Shown here: positions 16,487 through 25,342 of the stretch, in pieces | Position numbering within the stretch: the first letter of the stretch is position 1 | Layout: the number at the start of each line of letters is the position of its first letter | Origin: Corynebacterium sp. | Lineage (GTDB): Bacteria > Actinomycetota > Actinomycetes > Mycobacteriales > Mycobacteriaceae | Assembly (NCBI GenBank): GCA_030530985.1 | Contig: JAUMTX010000007.1 | Span: 21,698 to 85,697 of the forward strand | Reading direction: 5' to 3' | DNA: 64,000 bases | Translations under genes and position numbers: made by a program | The notes under the pieces: generated by a model | Databases searched by the model: none | Told to the model about the DNA's origin: nothing | The model's input: the letters and a program-made list of their open reading frames with translations, nothing else

Positions 16487-18068
16487 ATCGAGGCCCCAAC
16501 AGACCATTCTGATAGGCCCACGCCCCGCCGCCAAGCAGGGCCACAATTGCGGCAATAATGGCCCACAGGCCATAGGAAGAACCAGAAGCAGTGCCCGCAG
16601 GATTGGAGACCGTGCCCCCAGAATATGGGTTTGCCACAGCGCTTGGTTCCTCAGAGGATTCATCACCCGAGGTAGGCTCGGCACTTGGCTCCGCCACGGA
16701 AGCACTCCCGCTCTCACTCCCCGTAGCACTCACAGTGCGCTCCACTGTCTGAACCACCGTGGTGGTGCTCTGCATAATGGTGCGCAGGCGCTCGAAAGCA
16801 TTCAACGCAGCCTGATATTCGGCCGGGGTGATGGCGGTGCCCTTTTCGTAGGCGCGTCGAATAGTTAGGACGTATTCGTTGCTCTCAGAAGCACCCATCG
16901 CAATCGCGGCCGAATACAGCACATACAGCCTCGAAATTGCGGAGGTCACCTCAATCGGGGTGGTGCTTTCACCAAAGTGGGATTCCTCCAGCACAGCAGC
17001 CAAGGCCTGACCATTTTCCTCGGTAGGATTCTCCTGGTAGGCGGCAATCGCGGCACGAATCTTGGCGGTTGTGGCGGAATTCGACCAAATAAAGAACGGC
17101 GTGCTTGGCAGGGCACTAGCCAAATTAGCGTAGCCATCCAGCTCAGCAACCGCAGTCTGGTAGGCAGCAACACGAGCCATGGCAGCACTCAGCGCCCCGC
17201 TGAGCTGGTCCAGGGCATTCTTATTGTAGTCAACAAAATCCGTGAGGGTGCTCTGCTTGGTGGCATTGGTCTTATCCAATTGCCCCAAACTAAACGCAGC
17301 CATCGCCGCATAGGCAGCATCCACCGCCCCCGCCTTCTCCGCGGAAGCCCACTTATAGTTGAGGTCCTTAATCAGGGTGCTGTAGCCAGCCCGGGTGGAG
17401 GCATAGGTGGTGTTGAGGTACAGTTCGGCGCTGCTTCGCGCTTCCGGTTCCAAAGTATAGGCACCAATAAGGGTGCTCAGCTGGTTATAAAACTCGGTGA
17501 CCAGCGCTTCGAGTTCATCAATACTGTGGGTCACAACCGCATTGGGCAGCAGTTCCTGCGGAATCACTTTGCTGCCGCTTGGCTCTTCGTCCATGGCGTA
17601 GAGGGTGAAAAGCTGGTTGGCGGCGCGCTTGAGTATGGTGAGGCTTTGGTCTTCCGCCACGCTGGCGCTTTTGCCCATCACATCTTGGTATGCGGTGGTC
17701 ATTGCTTTAATAAATGTGGTGGTTGCCCCGGCCACAAAGTCCGCATTGCCGCCCCAGCCGGCAGCGATGGTGGCGTCTTCGAGGGCTTTCTCCCAGGCCT
17801 TGTAGGCGCTGTCGAGATTTTCGCCCTTGCATGCGGTTTTGCAGTAGTTATAGTAGGCGGTGATGCCCAGGTTGCTTTCTTCTTGTTCATTGACCACGGA
17901 GATCAATGACTGCAGGAATGCCGTGGAGTAGGCAACCTTGGATACTGGCGTGAAGCTTTCAGCGGCAGCTTCCGCATGCACCACGGTTGGGACGGCAATG
18001 ACGCTACTCGCGGTGCTGAGTGCGGTTATAGCTGCAAAAATTAGGGCTGGTTTCTTCGTGCCTTTCAC
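16485..18068 (-). CDS. secreted, C-terminally membrane-anchored helical protein of unknown function
   Basis: A 527-residue protein with a Sec signal peptide (MKGTKKPALIFAAITALS..., cleavage probably after VVHA near residue 32). The mature part is almost entirely alpha-helical, Ala-rich, with one close Cys pair (YCKTAC near residue 73) likely to form a disulfide. A Ser/Glu/Pro/Gly stalk (about 440-495) leads to a single membrane helix, YGLWAIIAAIVALLGGGAW, and a short tail ending LLGPR. There is no LPxTG-like motif, so it should be membrane-anchored and facing out. It lies 26 bases downstream of the trypsin-like gene and is probably cotranscribed with it. No confident family assignment. Confidence 0.75.
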   Translation of the reverse strand: MKGTKKPALIFAAITALSTASSVIAVPTVVHAEAAAESFTPVSKVAYSTAFLQSLISVVNEQEESNLGITAYYNYCKTACKGENLDSAYKAWEKALEDATIAAGWGGNADFVAGATTTFIKAMTTAYQDVMGKSASVAEDQSLTILKRAANQLFTLYAMDEEPSGSKVIPQELLPNAVVTHSIDELEALVTEFYNQLSTLIGAYTLEPEARSSAELYLNTTYASTRAGYSTLIKDLNYKWASAEKAGAVDAAYAAMAAFSLGQLDKTNATKQSTLTDFVDYNKNALDQLSGALSAAMARVAAYQTAVAELDGYANLASALPSTPFFIWSNSATTAKIRAAIAAYQENPTEENGQALAAVLEESHFGESTTPIEVTSAISRLYVLYSAAIAMGASESNEYVLTIRRAYEKGTAITPAEYQAALNAFERLRTIMQSTTTVVQTVERTVSATGSESGSASVAEPSAEPTSGDESSEEPSAVANPYSGGTVSNPAGTASGSSYGLWAIIAAIVALLGGGAWAYQNGLLGPR

Positions 18069-18093
18069 AGCACCCTATTCTACTGTATGCATA

Positions 18094-18819
18094 TTAAGAA
18101 CTAAATGCGGCCCAGCCCCGGGTGATGGATGCCAGCCCAGTTTCGGGGGTGGTTTGAGTCTTTTCCTCGGTTTTTGGCAAAGATTCGCTGAAACTTTCCG
18201 CACTTTCGGTGGCGGTGCTGTCAATCCACTCCGCATAGGCGCTGAGGCTGACTGCATAAAGTGTCGTATTTTTTGCAGCGACGACGAGACCTGCCGGCGT
18301 GCCCTTGCTATCAAGGAGTACTGTTCCGATCTCCGAGGCCCCAATCGAGCTTGTCGACGCCACCACCCATACAGCCGAATTCTTATATGTCGCCGTGCCG
18401 GTCACTGTGCCTGTCGCTTCGCTGCCCGCTAGGCGGTAGGTGGTGCCGGTGGCCAAGGCTCCCAGCTGCACATGCTGGTCGTTCAGTGGTGCTGTGGTGC
18501 GGTAGAGGCTCAGGAGGCCATTGGTTTCACGGGACTTGACGGTGGATGTGCCTGCGGTGCTGTGCAGCCACAGGTAGTCTGCATAGGTGTCCAGTGCGGT
18601 ATTGCAGGAGCTTGCGCCGAGTACCCAGTTGCTATTGATGAGCAGGCCTTGGCAGGCGGTTGTTCCGGCTAGATCGAAGCTAATAACATAGGCCGGCTGT
18701 GCGGTGGTCTCTGTTCGTGTGCCCCCAATGGCATCCTCAGTTGCGTAGGACTGTGGTGCTTGGGTGAGTAGTAAACCGGCCGTTAGTGTTGGCAAGAAAA
18801 TGTGCTTTAGAGGTAGCAT
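18094..18819 (-). CDS. secreted trypsin-fold protein lacking the catalytic triad
   Basis: A 241-residue exported protein. ATG 18819 is chosen because AAAGGAGT lies at ideal spacing; signal peptide MLPLKHIFLPTLTAGLLL ends near SYA-TEDA. The mature part resembles S1 serine proteases: YVISFD, then ACQGLLINSNWVLGASSC, where trypsin has a CGG...WVLTAAHC pattern, and a late LLDSKGTPAGLVVA resembling the SGGPLVN-DG-VVG strand pair. By this alignment His becomes Ser, Asp becomes Asn (NGLLSL) and the nucleophile Ser becomes Glu, so it should be a pseudo-protease, perhaps a binding protein. Two Cys could form the usual disulfide. It heads a two-gene unit with the anchored helical protein downstream. 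Confidence 0.7.
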   Translation of the reverse strand: MLPLKHIFLPTLTAGLLLTQAPQSYATEDAIGGTRTETTAQPAYVISFDLAGTTACQGLLINSNWVLGASSCNTALDTYADYLWLHSTAGTSTVKSRETNGLLSLYRTTAPLNDQHVQLGALATGTTYRLAGSEATGTVTGTATYKNSAVWVVASTSSIGASEIGTVLLDSKGTPAGLVVAAKNTTLYAVSLSAYAEWIDSTATESAESFSESLPKTEEKTQTTPETGLASITRGWAAFSS

Positions 18820-18930
18820 TTCGACTCCTTTCGAAGCTCTTCTCTCTACCTCTATTTTATGCCTGCAGGCCCCAGATCGGCGAAAAGACACCTCTTTTTT
18901 TCACTTTTGCTGGGCTTTTATGAAAATTTT

Positions 18931-19557
18931 CTACAAAGTGAGGCGCCCAGAGAATGCGCGGGAGAGGGTCAGTTCGTCCACGAATTCCAAGTCGCCACCC
19001 AGAGGCATGCCGGATGCCAGGCGGGAGATCACCAAGTCCGGGAAGTCCTTGAGGAGTCGCGCCAAGTAGGATGCGGTGGCTTCGCCTTCGGTATTCGGGT
19101 CGGTCGCCAGAATGACTTCATTGATATCCGGGGCTGTTGCACCTGTCCGGTCGGGCAGGGTGCCACCAATGCGCTGAACCAGGGTGGAAATATTGAGTTC
19201 GCGTGGGCCAACGCCGGCCAGCGGGTCGAGCACGCCGCCCAGTACGTGGTAGCGCCCGTGGAATTCACCGGTGCGCTCAATGACCTGAATGTCTTTGGGT
19301 TCCTCCACGACACAAATCATGCTGGTATCGCGTTGCGAGTCCGCACAAATGCCGCACAGTTCCTGCTCGGTAATATTCCCGCAGACTCGGCAAAACTGCA
19401 CGCCTTTCTTGATTGCCTGCAGTGCAGAGATGAGTCGGTCAATATCCTCCGGCTCTGTATTGAGCAGGTGGAAGGCAATGCGCTGTGCACTCTTTGGGCC
19501 AATGCCTGGCAGCTGGCCCAATTCATTAATGACGTCCTGGACGGGACCCTCAAACAC
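18931..19557 (-). CDS. recR: recombination mediator protein RecR
   Basis: A 208-residue RecR. It has the helix-hairpin-helix [19 protein letters not shown] near residue 15, the zinc finger CRVCGN...CGIC near 57-71, a Toprim core ([17 protein letters not shown] and [14 protein letters not shown]) and a C-terminal Walker-B-like tail. RecR works with RecO and RecF to load RecA at gaps. The length is near the family norm. The start is GTG with a weak AAAGG upstream. It is the last gene of the minus-strand dnaX-ybaB-recR series, an order common across bacteria. Confidence 0.96.
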   Translation of the reverse strand: MFEGPVQDVINELGQLPGIGPKSAQRIAFHLLNTEPEDIDRLISALQAIKKGVQFCRVCGNITEQELCGICADSQRDTSMICVVEEPKDIQVIERTGEFHGRYHVLGGVLDPLAGVGPRELNISTLVQRIGGTLPDRTGATAPDINEVILATDPNTEGEATASYLARLLKDFPDLVISRLASGMPLGGDLEFVDELTLSRAFSGRLTL

Positions 19558-19621
19558 TCTTAATGTACCTTTCGATCAACAAAGCCGGGTGCCCCGAAGA
19601 ACACCCGGCCGGAGGCAATAA

Positions 19622-19948
19622 TTACATCATATTGCCGAATGGGCTGCCCTGCAGCTGGTTGGACAGTGGGCCCATGGTGTCCTGGGCAAACTGGCCGATC
19701 TTCTCGTGTGCGTCATTGACAGCAGCAACGATGAGGTCCTGAAGGGTTTCCTGCTCCTCTGGGTTAAGAAGCTGTGGGTCTACGTGAGCATCACGAAGCT
19801 TGCCGGTACCGTCAATGGTGACCTTCACCAGACCGTTGCCTGCCTCACCCTCGCGGGTAGCAGCAGCGATGGTTTCCTGGGCCTCCATGAGCTGACGCTG
19901 CATTTCCTGGGCCTGGGCAATAATCTTGGACATATCAGGCTGTCCCAT
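19622..19948 (-). CDS. ybaB: YbaB/EbfC family nucleoid-associated protein
   Basis: A 108-residue protein beginning MGQPDMSKIIAQAQEMQRQLMEAQ, with GLVKVTIDGTGKLRDAHVDPQLL and the C-terminal LQDLIVAAVNDAHEKI typical of YbaB/EbfC. These are small dimeric DNA-binding proteins of loosely defined function, nearly always between dnaX and recR, as here (46 bases after dnaX, 64 before recR). GAAGGAGTA precedes the start. Confidence 0.95.
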   Translation of the reverse strand: MGQPDMSKIIAQAQEMQRQLMEAQETIAAATREGEAGNGLVKVTIDGTGKLRDAHVDPQLLNPEEQETLQDLIVAAVNDAHEKIGQFAQDTMGPLSNQLQGSPFGNMM

Positions 19949-19994
19949 ATGTACTCCTTCAATCGTGGATTATGTTGTTTCTAGCCTACACGAC

Positions 19995-22370
19995 TTATAA
20001 AGGTCGCGCATTGAAAAATTCCTCTACCATCTCACGAGCCACATCAAGGCCCGATCGGTGGTCTGAGTCACCCCGCGACTCCCGCGCCTCACGGATAAGC
20101 TCGGCTTCTTCATCTTCCTCGCTCATTGGTTCAGGCACCGGCACCGGCACCGGCTCAGGAGCCGCAGTCACTGGGGGTGCAGTCACTGGGGGCGGTCCCC
20201 AATCATCATCAGGTGGCGGCGGCGCATCATCTGGTGGCGGAGCCATCTCATCAAAATACACTGGCGCTGCCTGTGCTGGCGCCACCGCTTGTGGTGGCAC
20301 CTGCGGTGCTGCCGGACGTGCCGGAGCAACCTTTGGCGCTTCCACCTGTGGCTTCGGCTCCGCCGGAGGCTCAAACCTAGGGATCTCCGGGCGCTGCACC
20401 TGGGCCGACTCGGCCTGCTTCTGCAAGCTCTCCAGCGGACCCTCCGTACCAATAGGTGCAGGTGCACCCCACACCGAATCCGTGGCCGGAGTAGGAATTA
20501 CCGGCTCAGGCTTGGGCTCGGGTTTCGGCTCCGGCTGTGGTTCAGGTTCAGGCTCCGGTTCCGGCTCACTGGGCAGGCTGGGCGCTTTTGGGTTAGCATG
20601 CACCTCACAACGGAAATCAAGGTCAAGACCAAGAATCTCATTCATCGTTGCGCGAATGCGCTCATGCACCTCAGGGGCAGCAAGACGGTTAGCCAAGGCC
20701 ACAGTCGTGTGGTTCACAATCACCACATTGTCCTGAATATCGACCACCTTGGCAGGGGCAAAGAGAACACCGGCAGTCACATCAGCCGCATAGACGGCAT
20801 CCTTGATCTGCTGCCACTGCTCATCCAGCAAAGCCAACAAGCTATTCTTCCGAATCTCAGCAAGATGAGCATCTTCATCAACAGCGGGCTGCTGTGGCTC
20901 AGGCTGCTGCGGCTCAGGCTCAGGTGCAGGCACTGGCTCTGGCTTTGGTTGCTGCGCTGGTTGCTGGGCCGCAGGATTAACAGTTGGCATCTGCATTGGA
21001 GGGAGATGCTTAGGAGGCTGCGGAATAGGCTGAATAGGGGACTTAACCGCAGGCTGCTGTGCACTCTGCTGTGCAGGCTGCTTGGCAGGTTGCTGTGGGG
21101 CAGGAGTTGGCGCAGGTGTTGGCTCTGGACGTGGTTCAGGGCGGTGCTCTTGTCGGGGCGGCACGGCAGCCGCAGGGGCCTTGGCCGGATTCGGTGGAAT
21201 CGGCGCAGAAGGCGGAACCACAGGGGCCGCAGGAGCTGCAGCAGGAGCAGCAGCAACAGGCGCAGCAGGCGCACCGGCACCCGGATTAAGCATGCGCGCG
21301 CAGATAATCTCCAAAAGCAGACGCGGGGAGGTGGCGCCCTTCAAATCCTGCAGGTGATCATTGAGCACACCGGCCTGCGCCAGAATCAATTCCTGACTAA
21401 AGGCCGCAGCCTGCTCACGAAGAAGCGGCTGGTAATCGGCAGGGGCGTCGATAAGCCCAGTGCTAAAGGCATCATCAACCGACTGCAAAATCATCAAATC
21501 ACGCAGGCGATCCAATAAATCCGAAGCATAACGGCGCGGATCCAAACCCGCCTGAATCACCGCATCCACAGCGCGGAAAAGCCCGGCGGCATCACGGGAC
21601 GCAAGGGCCGCAACGGAGGCGTCGATAAGCGAAGAATCGGTCAAACCCAGCAGGTTACGGGCTAGTTCATAGCTAACAGGGCCATCGCCGGAACCCGCAA
21701 TCAGCTGGTCCAAAATGGACAAAGAATCACGCGGGGAACCACCACCGGCACGAATCACCAGCGGATAGACGGACTCCTCAACAGCCACGCCCTCAGCGGC
21801 ACAGGTGCGCGCCAACAAAGCATGCATATCACCAGGGGTGAGCAGGCGGAATGGGTAATTATGGGTACGGGAACGAATCGTACCAATGACCTTTTCCGGC
21901 TCAGTGGTGGCGAAAATAAAAATCAGGTGCGCCGGCGGCTCCTCAACAATCTTGAGCAGCGCATTAGCACCCGAGGAGGAAATCATGTGCGCCTCATCGA
22001 TAATGAAAATGCGATAACGCGAATCCGAAGGCGCATAATGCGCACGATCACGCAGCTCACGCATATCCTCAACACCATTATGCGAGGCCGCGTCAAGCTC
22101 AGTCACATCAAAATTACCGGGGCCATTAGGCGCCAAGGACACACAGGAATCACACACACCACAGGGCTTGGAGGTCGGGCCCTCAACACAGTTCAAAGAA
22201 CGCGCCAAAATTCGCGCCGAGGAGGTTTTACCGCAACCGCGAGGACCCGAAAAAAGATAGGCGTGATTAATCTTGCCACTGTCCAGCGCGCGGGAAAGCG
22301 GGACGGTGACCTGCTCCTGGCCGACCATCTCCGCAAAACTAGCCGGACGATACTTACGGTATAAAGCCAC
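19995..22370 (-). CDS. dnaX: DNA polymerase III subunit gamma/tau
   Basis: A 791-residue clamp-loader subunit. The AAA+ core has GPRGCGKTSSARI (Walker A, near residue 43), a zinc module CVEG...CGVCDSC, IFIIDEAHM (Walker B) and the sensor ATTEPEKV. Domain III follows to about residue 360. A Pro/Ala-rich linker (about 365-490) leads to a conserved C-terminal domain (DEQWQQIKDAVYAADVTAGV...), then an unusually long Pro/Glu-rich tail with PEPEPEP and PPPDDD runs ending REMVEEFFNARPL. No obvious slippery heptamer for a gamma-making frameshift was noticed. The start is GTG. It lies 21 bases after the SUFU-domain gene, within the aminotransferase-dnaX-recR operon. Confidence 0.95.
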   Translation of the reverse strand: MALYRKYRPASFAEMVGQEQVTVPLSRALDSGKINHAYLFSGPRGCGKTSSARILARSLNCVEGPTSKPCGVCDSCVSLAPNGPGNFDVTELDAASHNGVEDMRELRDRAHYAPSDSRYRIFIIDEAHMISSSGANALLKIVEEPPAHLIFIFATTEPEKVIGTIRSRTHNYPFRLLTPGDMHALLARTCAAEGVAVEESVYPLVIRAGGGSPRDSLSILDQLIAGSGDGPVSYELARNLLGLTDSSLIDASVAALASRDAAGLFRAVDAVIQAGLDPRRYASDLLDRLRDLMILQSVDDAFSTGLIDAPADYQPLLREQAAAFSQELILAQAGVLNDHLQDLKGATSPRLLLEIICARMLNPGAGAPAAPVAAAPAAAPAAPVVPPSAPIPPNPAKAPAAAVPPRQEHRPEPRPEPTPAPTPAPQQPAKQPAQQSAQQPAVKSPIQPIPQPPKHLPPMQMPTVNPAAQQPAQQPKPEPVPAPEPEPQQPEPQQPAVDEDAHLAEIRKNSLLALLDEQWQQIKDAVYAADVTAGVLFAPAKVVDIQDNVVIVNHTTVALANRLAAPEVHERIRATMNEILGLDLDFRCEVHANPKAPSLPSEPEPEPEPEPQPEPKPEPKPEPVIPTPATDSVWGAPAPIGTEGPLESLQKQAESAQVQRPEIPRFEPPAEPKPQVEAPKVAPARPAAPQVPPQAVAPAQAAPVYFDEMAPPPDDAPPPPDDDWGPPPVTAPPVTAAPEPVPVPVPEPMSEEDEEAELIREARESRGDSDHRSGLDVAREMVEEFFNARPL

Positions 22371-22391
22371 TTCTACGCCTGTCTTCTCGGT

Positions 22392-22979
22392 TTACTCGGT
22401 TGACTCCCTATTCAAATCCAGCAGGTCAACGCCGCGCCGGGCCAATTCTTCCTGCAGCGCGGGCATGCCATTGGCCAGCCCGTACTCCAATTCATCATCG
22501 GTTAGCAGCAATAATTGGACAATAAGAGTCAGTCGGCCGCGCGTGGTATCCACCGGACCGTCTGATCCTACTTTACCCGGCTCCTCATACATTTGGGGAA
22601 CGCCCTGATCCCACACATAGGGCGCAATGAGGATGCCATTGCAGGCGCGATATTCATTGGAAATTCCGCGAATGACCGTGCCGGGTTGGGGCAGCAGCGC
22701 CCCGTGGGAGAGCGTGAGCAGGGAGGCTGTGTCGCTCAGGATTTTGACCAGGTTGAACTGGGGGTATGCCAGGGCGAAGAGTTCGGGGCGCACGTCCACC
22801 TTGCCGCCCTCGGGGCCCTCGGTTTCCAGGCCAAATTCGACCTGGGAGAAGTCTGCGGTGGCGCAGGCATATTCTTCCCCGAGGTCGAACTGGGCAATGT
22901 GGAAGCGTCCTGTTTTATAGATGCCCATGCCCGGTGGGAAGAGCGTGGACAGCCAGTAGGAAGTTTCCTTGAGGTCCAT
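22392..22979 (-). CDS. suppressor-of-fused (SUFU) domain protein
   Basis: A 195-residue soluble protein starting MDLKETSYWLSTLFPPG. Its C-terminus LLLLTDDELEYGLANG...ALQEELARRGVDLLDLNRES matches the end of bacterial SUFU-domain proteins, and the mid-part (GALLPQPGTVIRGIS, GILIAPYVWDQGVP) fits the same fold. In bacteria these proteins are mostly of unknown function; some relatives are immunity-like partners. ATG 22979 is chosen: it lies 2 bases after the aminotransferase stop, whereas an upstream in-frame start at 23015 would overlap that gene by 34 bases. Placement inside the dnaX operon suggests constitutive expression. The domain call rests on pattern recognition only. Confidence 0.65.
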   Translation of the reverse strand: MDLKETSYWLSTLFPPGMGIYKTGRFHIAQFDLGEEYACATADFSQVEFGLETEGPEGGKVDVRPELFALAYPQFNLVKILSDTASLLTLSHGALLPQPGTVIRGISNEYRACNGILIAPYVWDQGVPQMYEEPGKVGSDGPVDTTRGRLTLIVQLLLLTDDELEYGLANGMPALQEELARRGVDLLDLNRESTE

Positions 22980-22981
22980 CT

Positions 22982-24253
22982 TTAGAGCTTTTCGACGGCC
23001 GCCAAAAGCACACACGTGGCCACGCCATCCATGGCCTGGGTGACCTCATCCACTGGTGGCAGGGATGGTGCGAGACGCAGGTTGCGGTCGTTCGGGTCCT
23101 GCTTGAGCGGGTAGGTGGAGCCGGCGCCGGTCAGGGCAATGCCTGCTTCCTTGGCCAATTCCACGACGCGGGAGGCGGTGCCGTCGAGCACGTCCAGGGA
23201 GATGAAGTAGCCGCCGGTTGGGCGGGTCCATTCCGCAATACCGTATTCGCCGAGGCGACGGTCAAGAATGTCCAGGACGGAGCGGAACTTTGGTGCCAGG
23301 GAGGACTGGTGCTTGCGCATGTGGGCCTTGAGGCCTTCCACGTCCTTGAAGAATTCCACGTGTGCCAGCTGGTTGACCTTATTTGGGCCGATGCCGCGCA
23401 CATTGGCGTGGGACTTGTACCAGGCGATGGTTGCGTCGGAGCCGGCGAAGAAGCTGACACCGGAGCCCGCGAAGGTGATCTTCGAGGTGGAGGTGAAGAC
23501 CATGAAGCGGTTTGGATGGCCGGCTGCCTTGGCGTATTCAATCACATTGTCGATGGCAGGGAAGTCGCCTTCGAGGATGTGGATGGCGTAGGCATTGTCC
23601 CACATAATGGTGAAGTCTGGGGCGGCTGCGTCCAGGCCGGCCAGCTGCTTGCAGACCTCGGTGCTGAAGGTCACGCCGGTTGGGTTGCTAAACATTGGTA
23701 CGGTCCACATGCCCTTAACGGCTGGGTCCTTGACTAGTTCAGCGACTACGTCCATGTCTGGGCCATCGGTCTTCATTGGCACTGGGATCATTTCGAATCC
23801 GAAGTGCTCGGTAATGGTGAAGTGGCGGTCGTAGCCTGGCACTGGGCAGAGCCACTTGACCTTCTCTTCGTCCTTCCATGGGCGTGGGGAGTCTGGCAGG
23901 CCGAAGGCATATGCCCAGCTAATGAGGTCAAACTCAATATTGAGGGAGGATGCGTCGCCGGCGAGAATATTCTCGACTGGGAGGCCTAGGAGTTCGGCGT
24001 AGATGGCGCGGATTTCGGTGATGCCCTCAAGGCCACCATAATTTCGCGTATCGACGCCCCCTTCCGTGCGGTACTGCTTAGGCAGTCCCAGGAGTTCATT
24101 GGCAAAGTCGAGCTGCTCGGAGCTTGGCTTACCGCGGGTCAGGTCTAGGTTGAGCTTGAGGTCCTTGAGCTTTGCATATTCTGCACGGACGTCATCGGCA
24201 ATGGCTGCGAGCGCCTCGCGCTGCTGCTGCGAAAGTTCGCTGATTTGGGTCAT
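22982..24253 (-). CDS. aspartate aminotransferase, Rv3722c type (class I/II)
   Basis: A 423-residue PLP enzyme. The N-terminal LNLDLTRGKPSSEQLDFANELLGLP and RNYGGLEGITEIR, then SNPTGVTF, IMWDNAYAIHIL and the PLP lysine in STSKITFAGSGVSFF (about residue 255) match the actinobacterial Rv3722c/AspB group, which is reported as the main aspartate aminotransferase in M. tuberculosis, converting glutamate and oxaloacetate to aspartate and 2-oxoglutarate. It is the first gene of a minus-strand operon ending with recR. Upstream lies an unusual hairpin-rich leader (24345-24458). Confidence 0.9.
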   Translation of the reverse strand: MTQISELSQQQREALAAIADDVRAEYAKLKDLKLNLDLTRGKPSSEQLDFANELLGLPKQYRTEGGVDTRNYGGLEGITEIRAIYAELLGLPVENILAGDASSLNIEFDLISWAYAFGLPDSPRPWKDEEKVKWLCPVPGYDRHFTITEHFGFEMIPVPMKTDGPDMDVVAELVKDPAVKGMWTVPMFSNPTGVTFSTEVCKQLAGLDAAAPDFTIMWDNAYAIHILEGDFPAIDNVIEYAKAAGHPNRFMVFTSTSKITFAGSGVSFFAGSDATIAWYKSHANVRGIGPNKVNQLAHVEFFKDVEGLKAHMRKHQSSLAPKFRSVLDILDRRLGEYGIAEWTRPTGGYFISLDVLDGTASRVVELAKEAGIALTGAGSTYPLKQDPNDRNLRLAPSLPPVDEVTQAMDGVATCVLLAAVEKL

Positions 24254-24344
24254 GGATCACACCAACTATCGGTTGAGTTACTTGTGAAAATGTTCCCCGT
24301 AAGTATATCAAAAGCCCCGCGTTTTCTTGCTGGAAAACCCCGCC

Positions 24345-24458
24345 CACCGGGGACTAGACGAATCTAGCCCCCGGTGAACAAACTCAATGAGGGAGCTACC
24401 ACCACGTGGCTCGTCTCACTGAGTACCACCAGTCATCCTCCCTTTCTTAAGAAAAGGC
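24345..24458 (-). promoter_or_regulatory. hairpin-rich leader region upstream of the aminotransferase
   Basis: Three inverted repeats follow one another. At 24345-24376, CACCGGGG and CCCCGGTG enclose CTAGA/TCTAG around a CGAA loop, with one A-C mismatch. At 24381-24424, ACTCA...TGAGT enclose GAG/CTC and GAGC/GCTC. Near 24442-24456 there is a CTTTCTTAAGAAAAG near-palindrome. On the minus strand they lie 92-205 bases before the aminotransferase ATG, and the middle hairpin is followed by TTTGTT. It may be a structured 5' leader (attenuator or riboswitch-like) or a small RNA. No known riboswitch class was recognised. Confidence 0.45.
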
Positions 24459-25090
24459 GAATGGCTAAACCAGCAATTACTATATTACACGGGTTTTGCC
24501 AGAAATTAAATCCGCGATCCACCCGAATTAGCCATGCAACCCTTGCAGGTCGAAACTTAGGCACGTGAACATTCTTTGTAGGCCTCTGCGTTTTCGCTGG
24601 TCATTGGCTTCCTGGCGCGAAACTTTGGAATTGCCTGATTTTTTAATGGATGTATTTTAGGTATTAATTCTGCTATTTAAAACCGGTTATTGTTCAACGT
24701 AGCTTGTTGCAATTTTTTGTGCATTTGAAATATAAATGCAAATTCTTATTTTTCGAATTCGTACTGTTTGCATAGCACTTGCATACTCGCCTGTGGACAC
24801 ACACCGCACCCTGTTGCACGGCGTTGTTGCAGGTTTTCTGCACTTTTTGCTTAAATTCGGGCATTGCGGCGCGGCTGTTCTGTGGGTTTTTCAACCCCGT
24901 TTTTGCGCCTGGGTTACCCCCGCCGCTGGTGTATTTTGAAATTTTGAATTTTCGAGTGCACACGCCGGAGCTGATTCTCCGCGTGAAATTACAGATTTTT
25001 CTATTTCTACCTGATTCAACAATCCCGCGCGTTTCACGCGTTAAATAGAAAAATTCCCCCACCGAGTGACCTAAAGTGACTCAAATCACG
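24459..25090. other. AT-rich intergenic stretch, no gene recognised
   Basis: About 630 bases between the leader hairpins and the SRP RNA gene. Base composition is clearly more AT-rich than the surroundings, with many T runs around 24640-24760. Open frames here (for example 24694-25062 on the minus strand) have no protein-like character or ribosome-binding site. Promoters for the aminotransferase leader are likely to lie at its left edge. Confidence 0.5.
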
Positions 25091-25096
25091 AAAAAA

Positions 25097-25182
25097 GGGT
25101 GACCGCGCACCCGCTAGAGCCCACTTATCCTTGCTGCATTCCTGCCCTGGGGAGGTTCATGAGATAGCGCCACGCGGCACCC
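25097..25182 (-). ncRNA. ffs: signal recognition particle RNA (small, 4.5S type)
   Basis: On the minus strand the apical domain reads CAGGGCAGGAATGCAGCAAGG, the SRP RNA tetraloop region that binds Ffh. The flanks pair: GGGTG-CCGCG-CGCTA on the 5' side with TAGCG-CGCGG-CACCC on the 3' side, with internal loops. A run of six T follows (minus strand 25096-25091), giving the terminator. Ends are set by the pairing and may be off by a few bases. Location near tRNA-Ser and dnaX fits other Mycobacteriales as I recall them. Confidence 0.85.
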
Positions 25183-25342
25183 AGAGCTATATTATCTCAT
25201 TGCCCCGGCACTGTCGAATCGCAAATAGCTCTGTGTGTGATTACTGTCTGTGACCAGGCGATTTGTAAAAGTGAAAATATCTGGTAGTATTTCCTGGGTA
25301 ATGACAACACGCCTTCTTCGGAAGTTTGAAGTCATTTGACAT

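Noticed and set aside
20100-21300. Programmed frameshift site in dnaX
   Set aside because: No A-rich slippery heptamer with stem-loop was found at the end of the AAA+ part; a full-length protein is the simpler reading.
24694-25062. Minus-strand 122-codon open frame in the gap before the SRP RNA
   Set aside because: Composition is unlike neighbouring proteins, there is no ribosome-binding site, and the region is AT-rich and intergenic in character.
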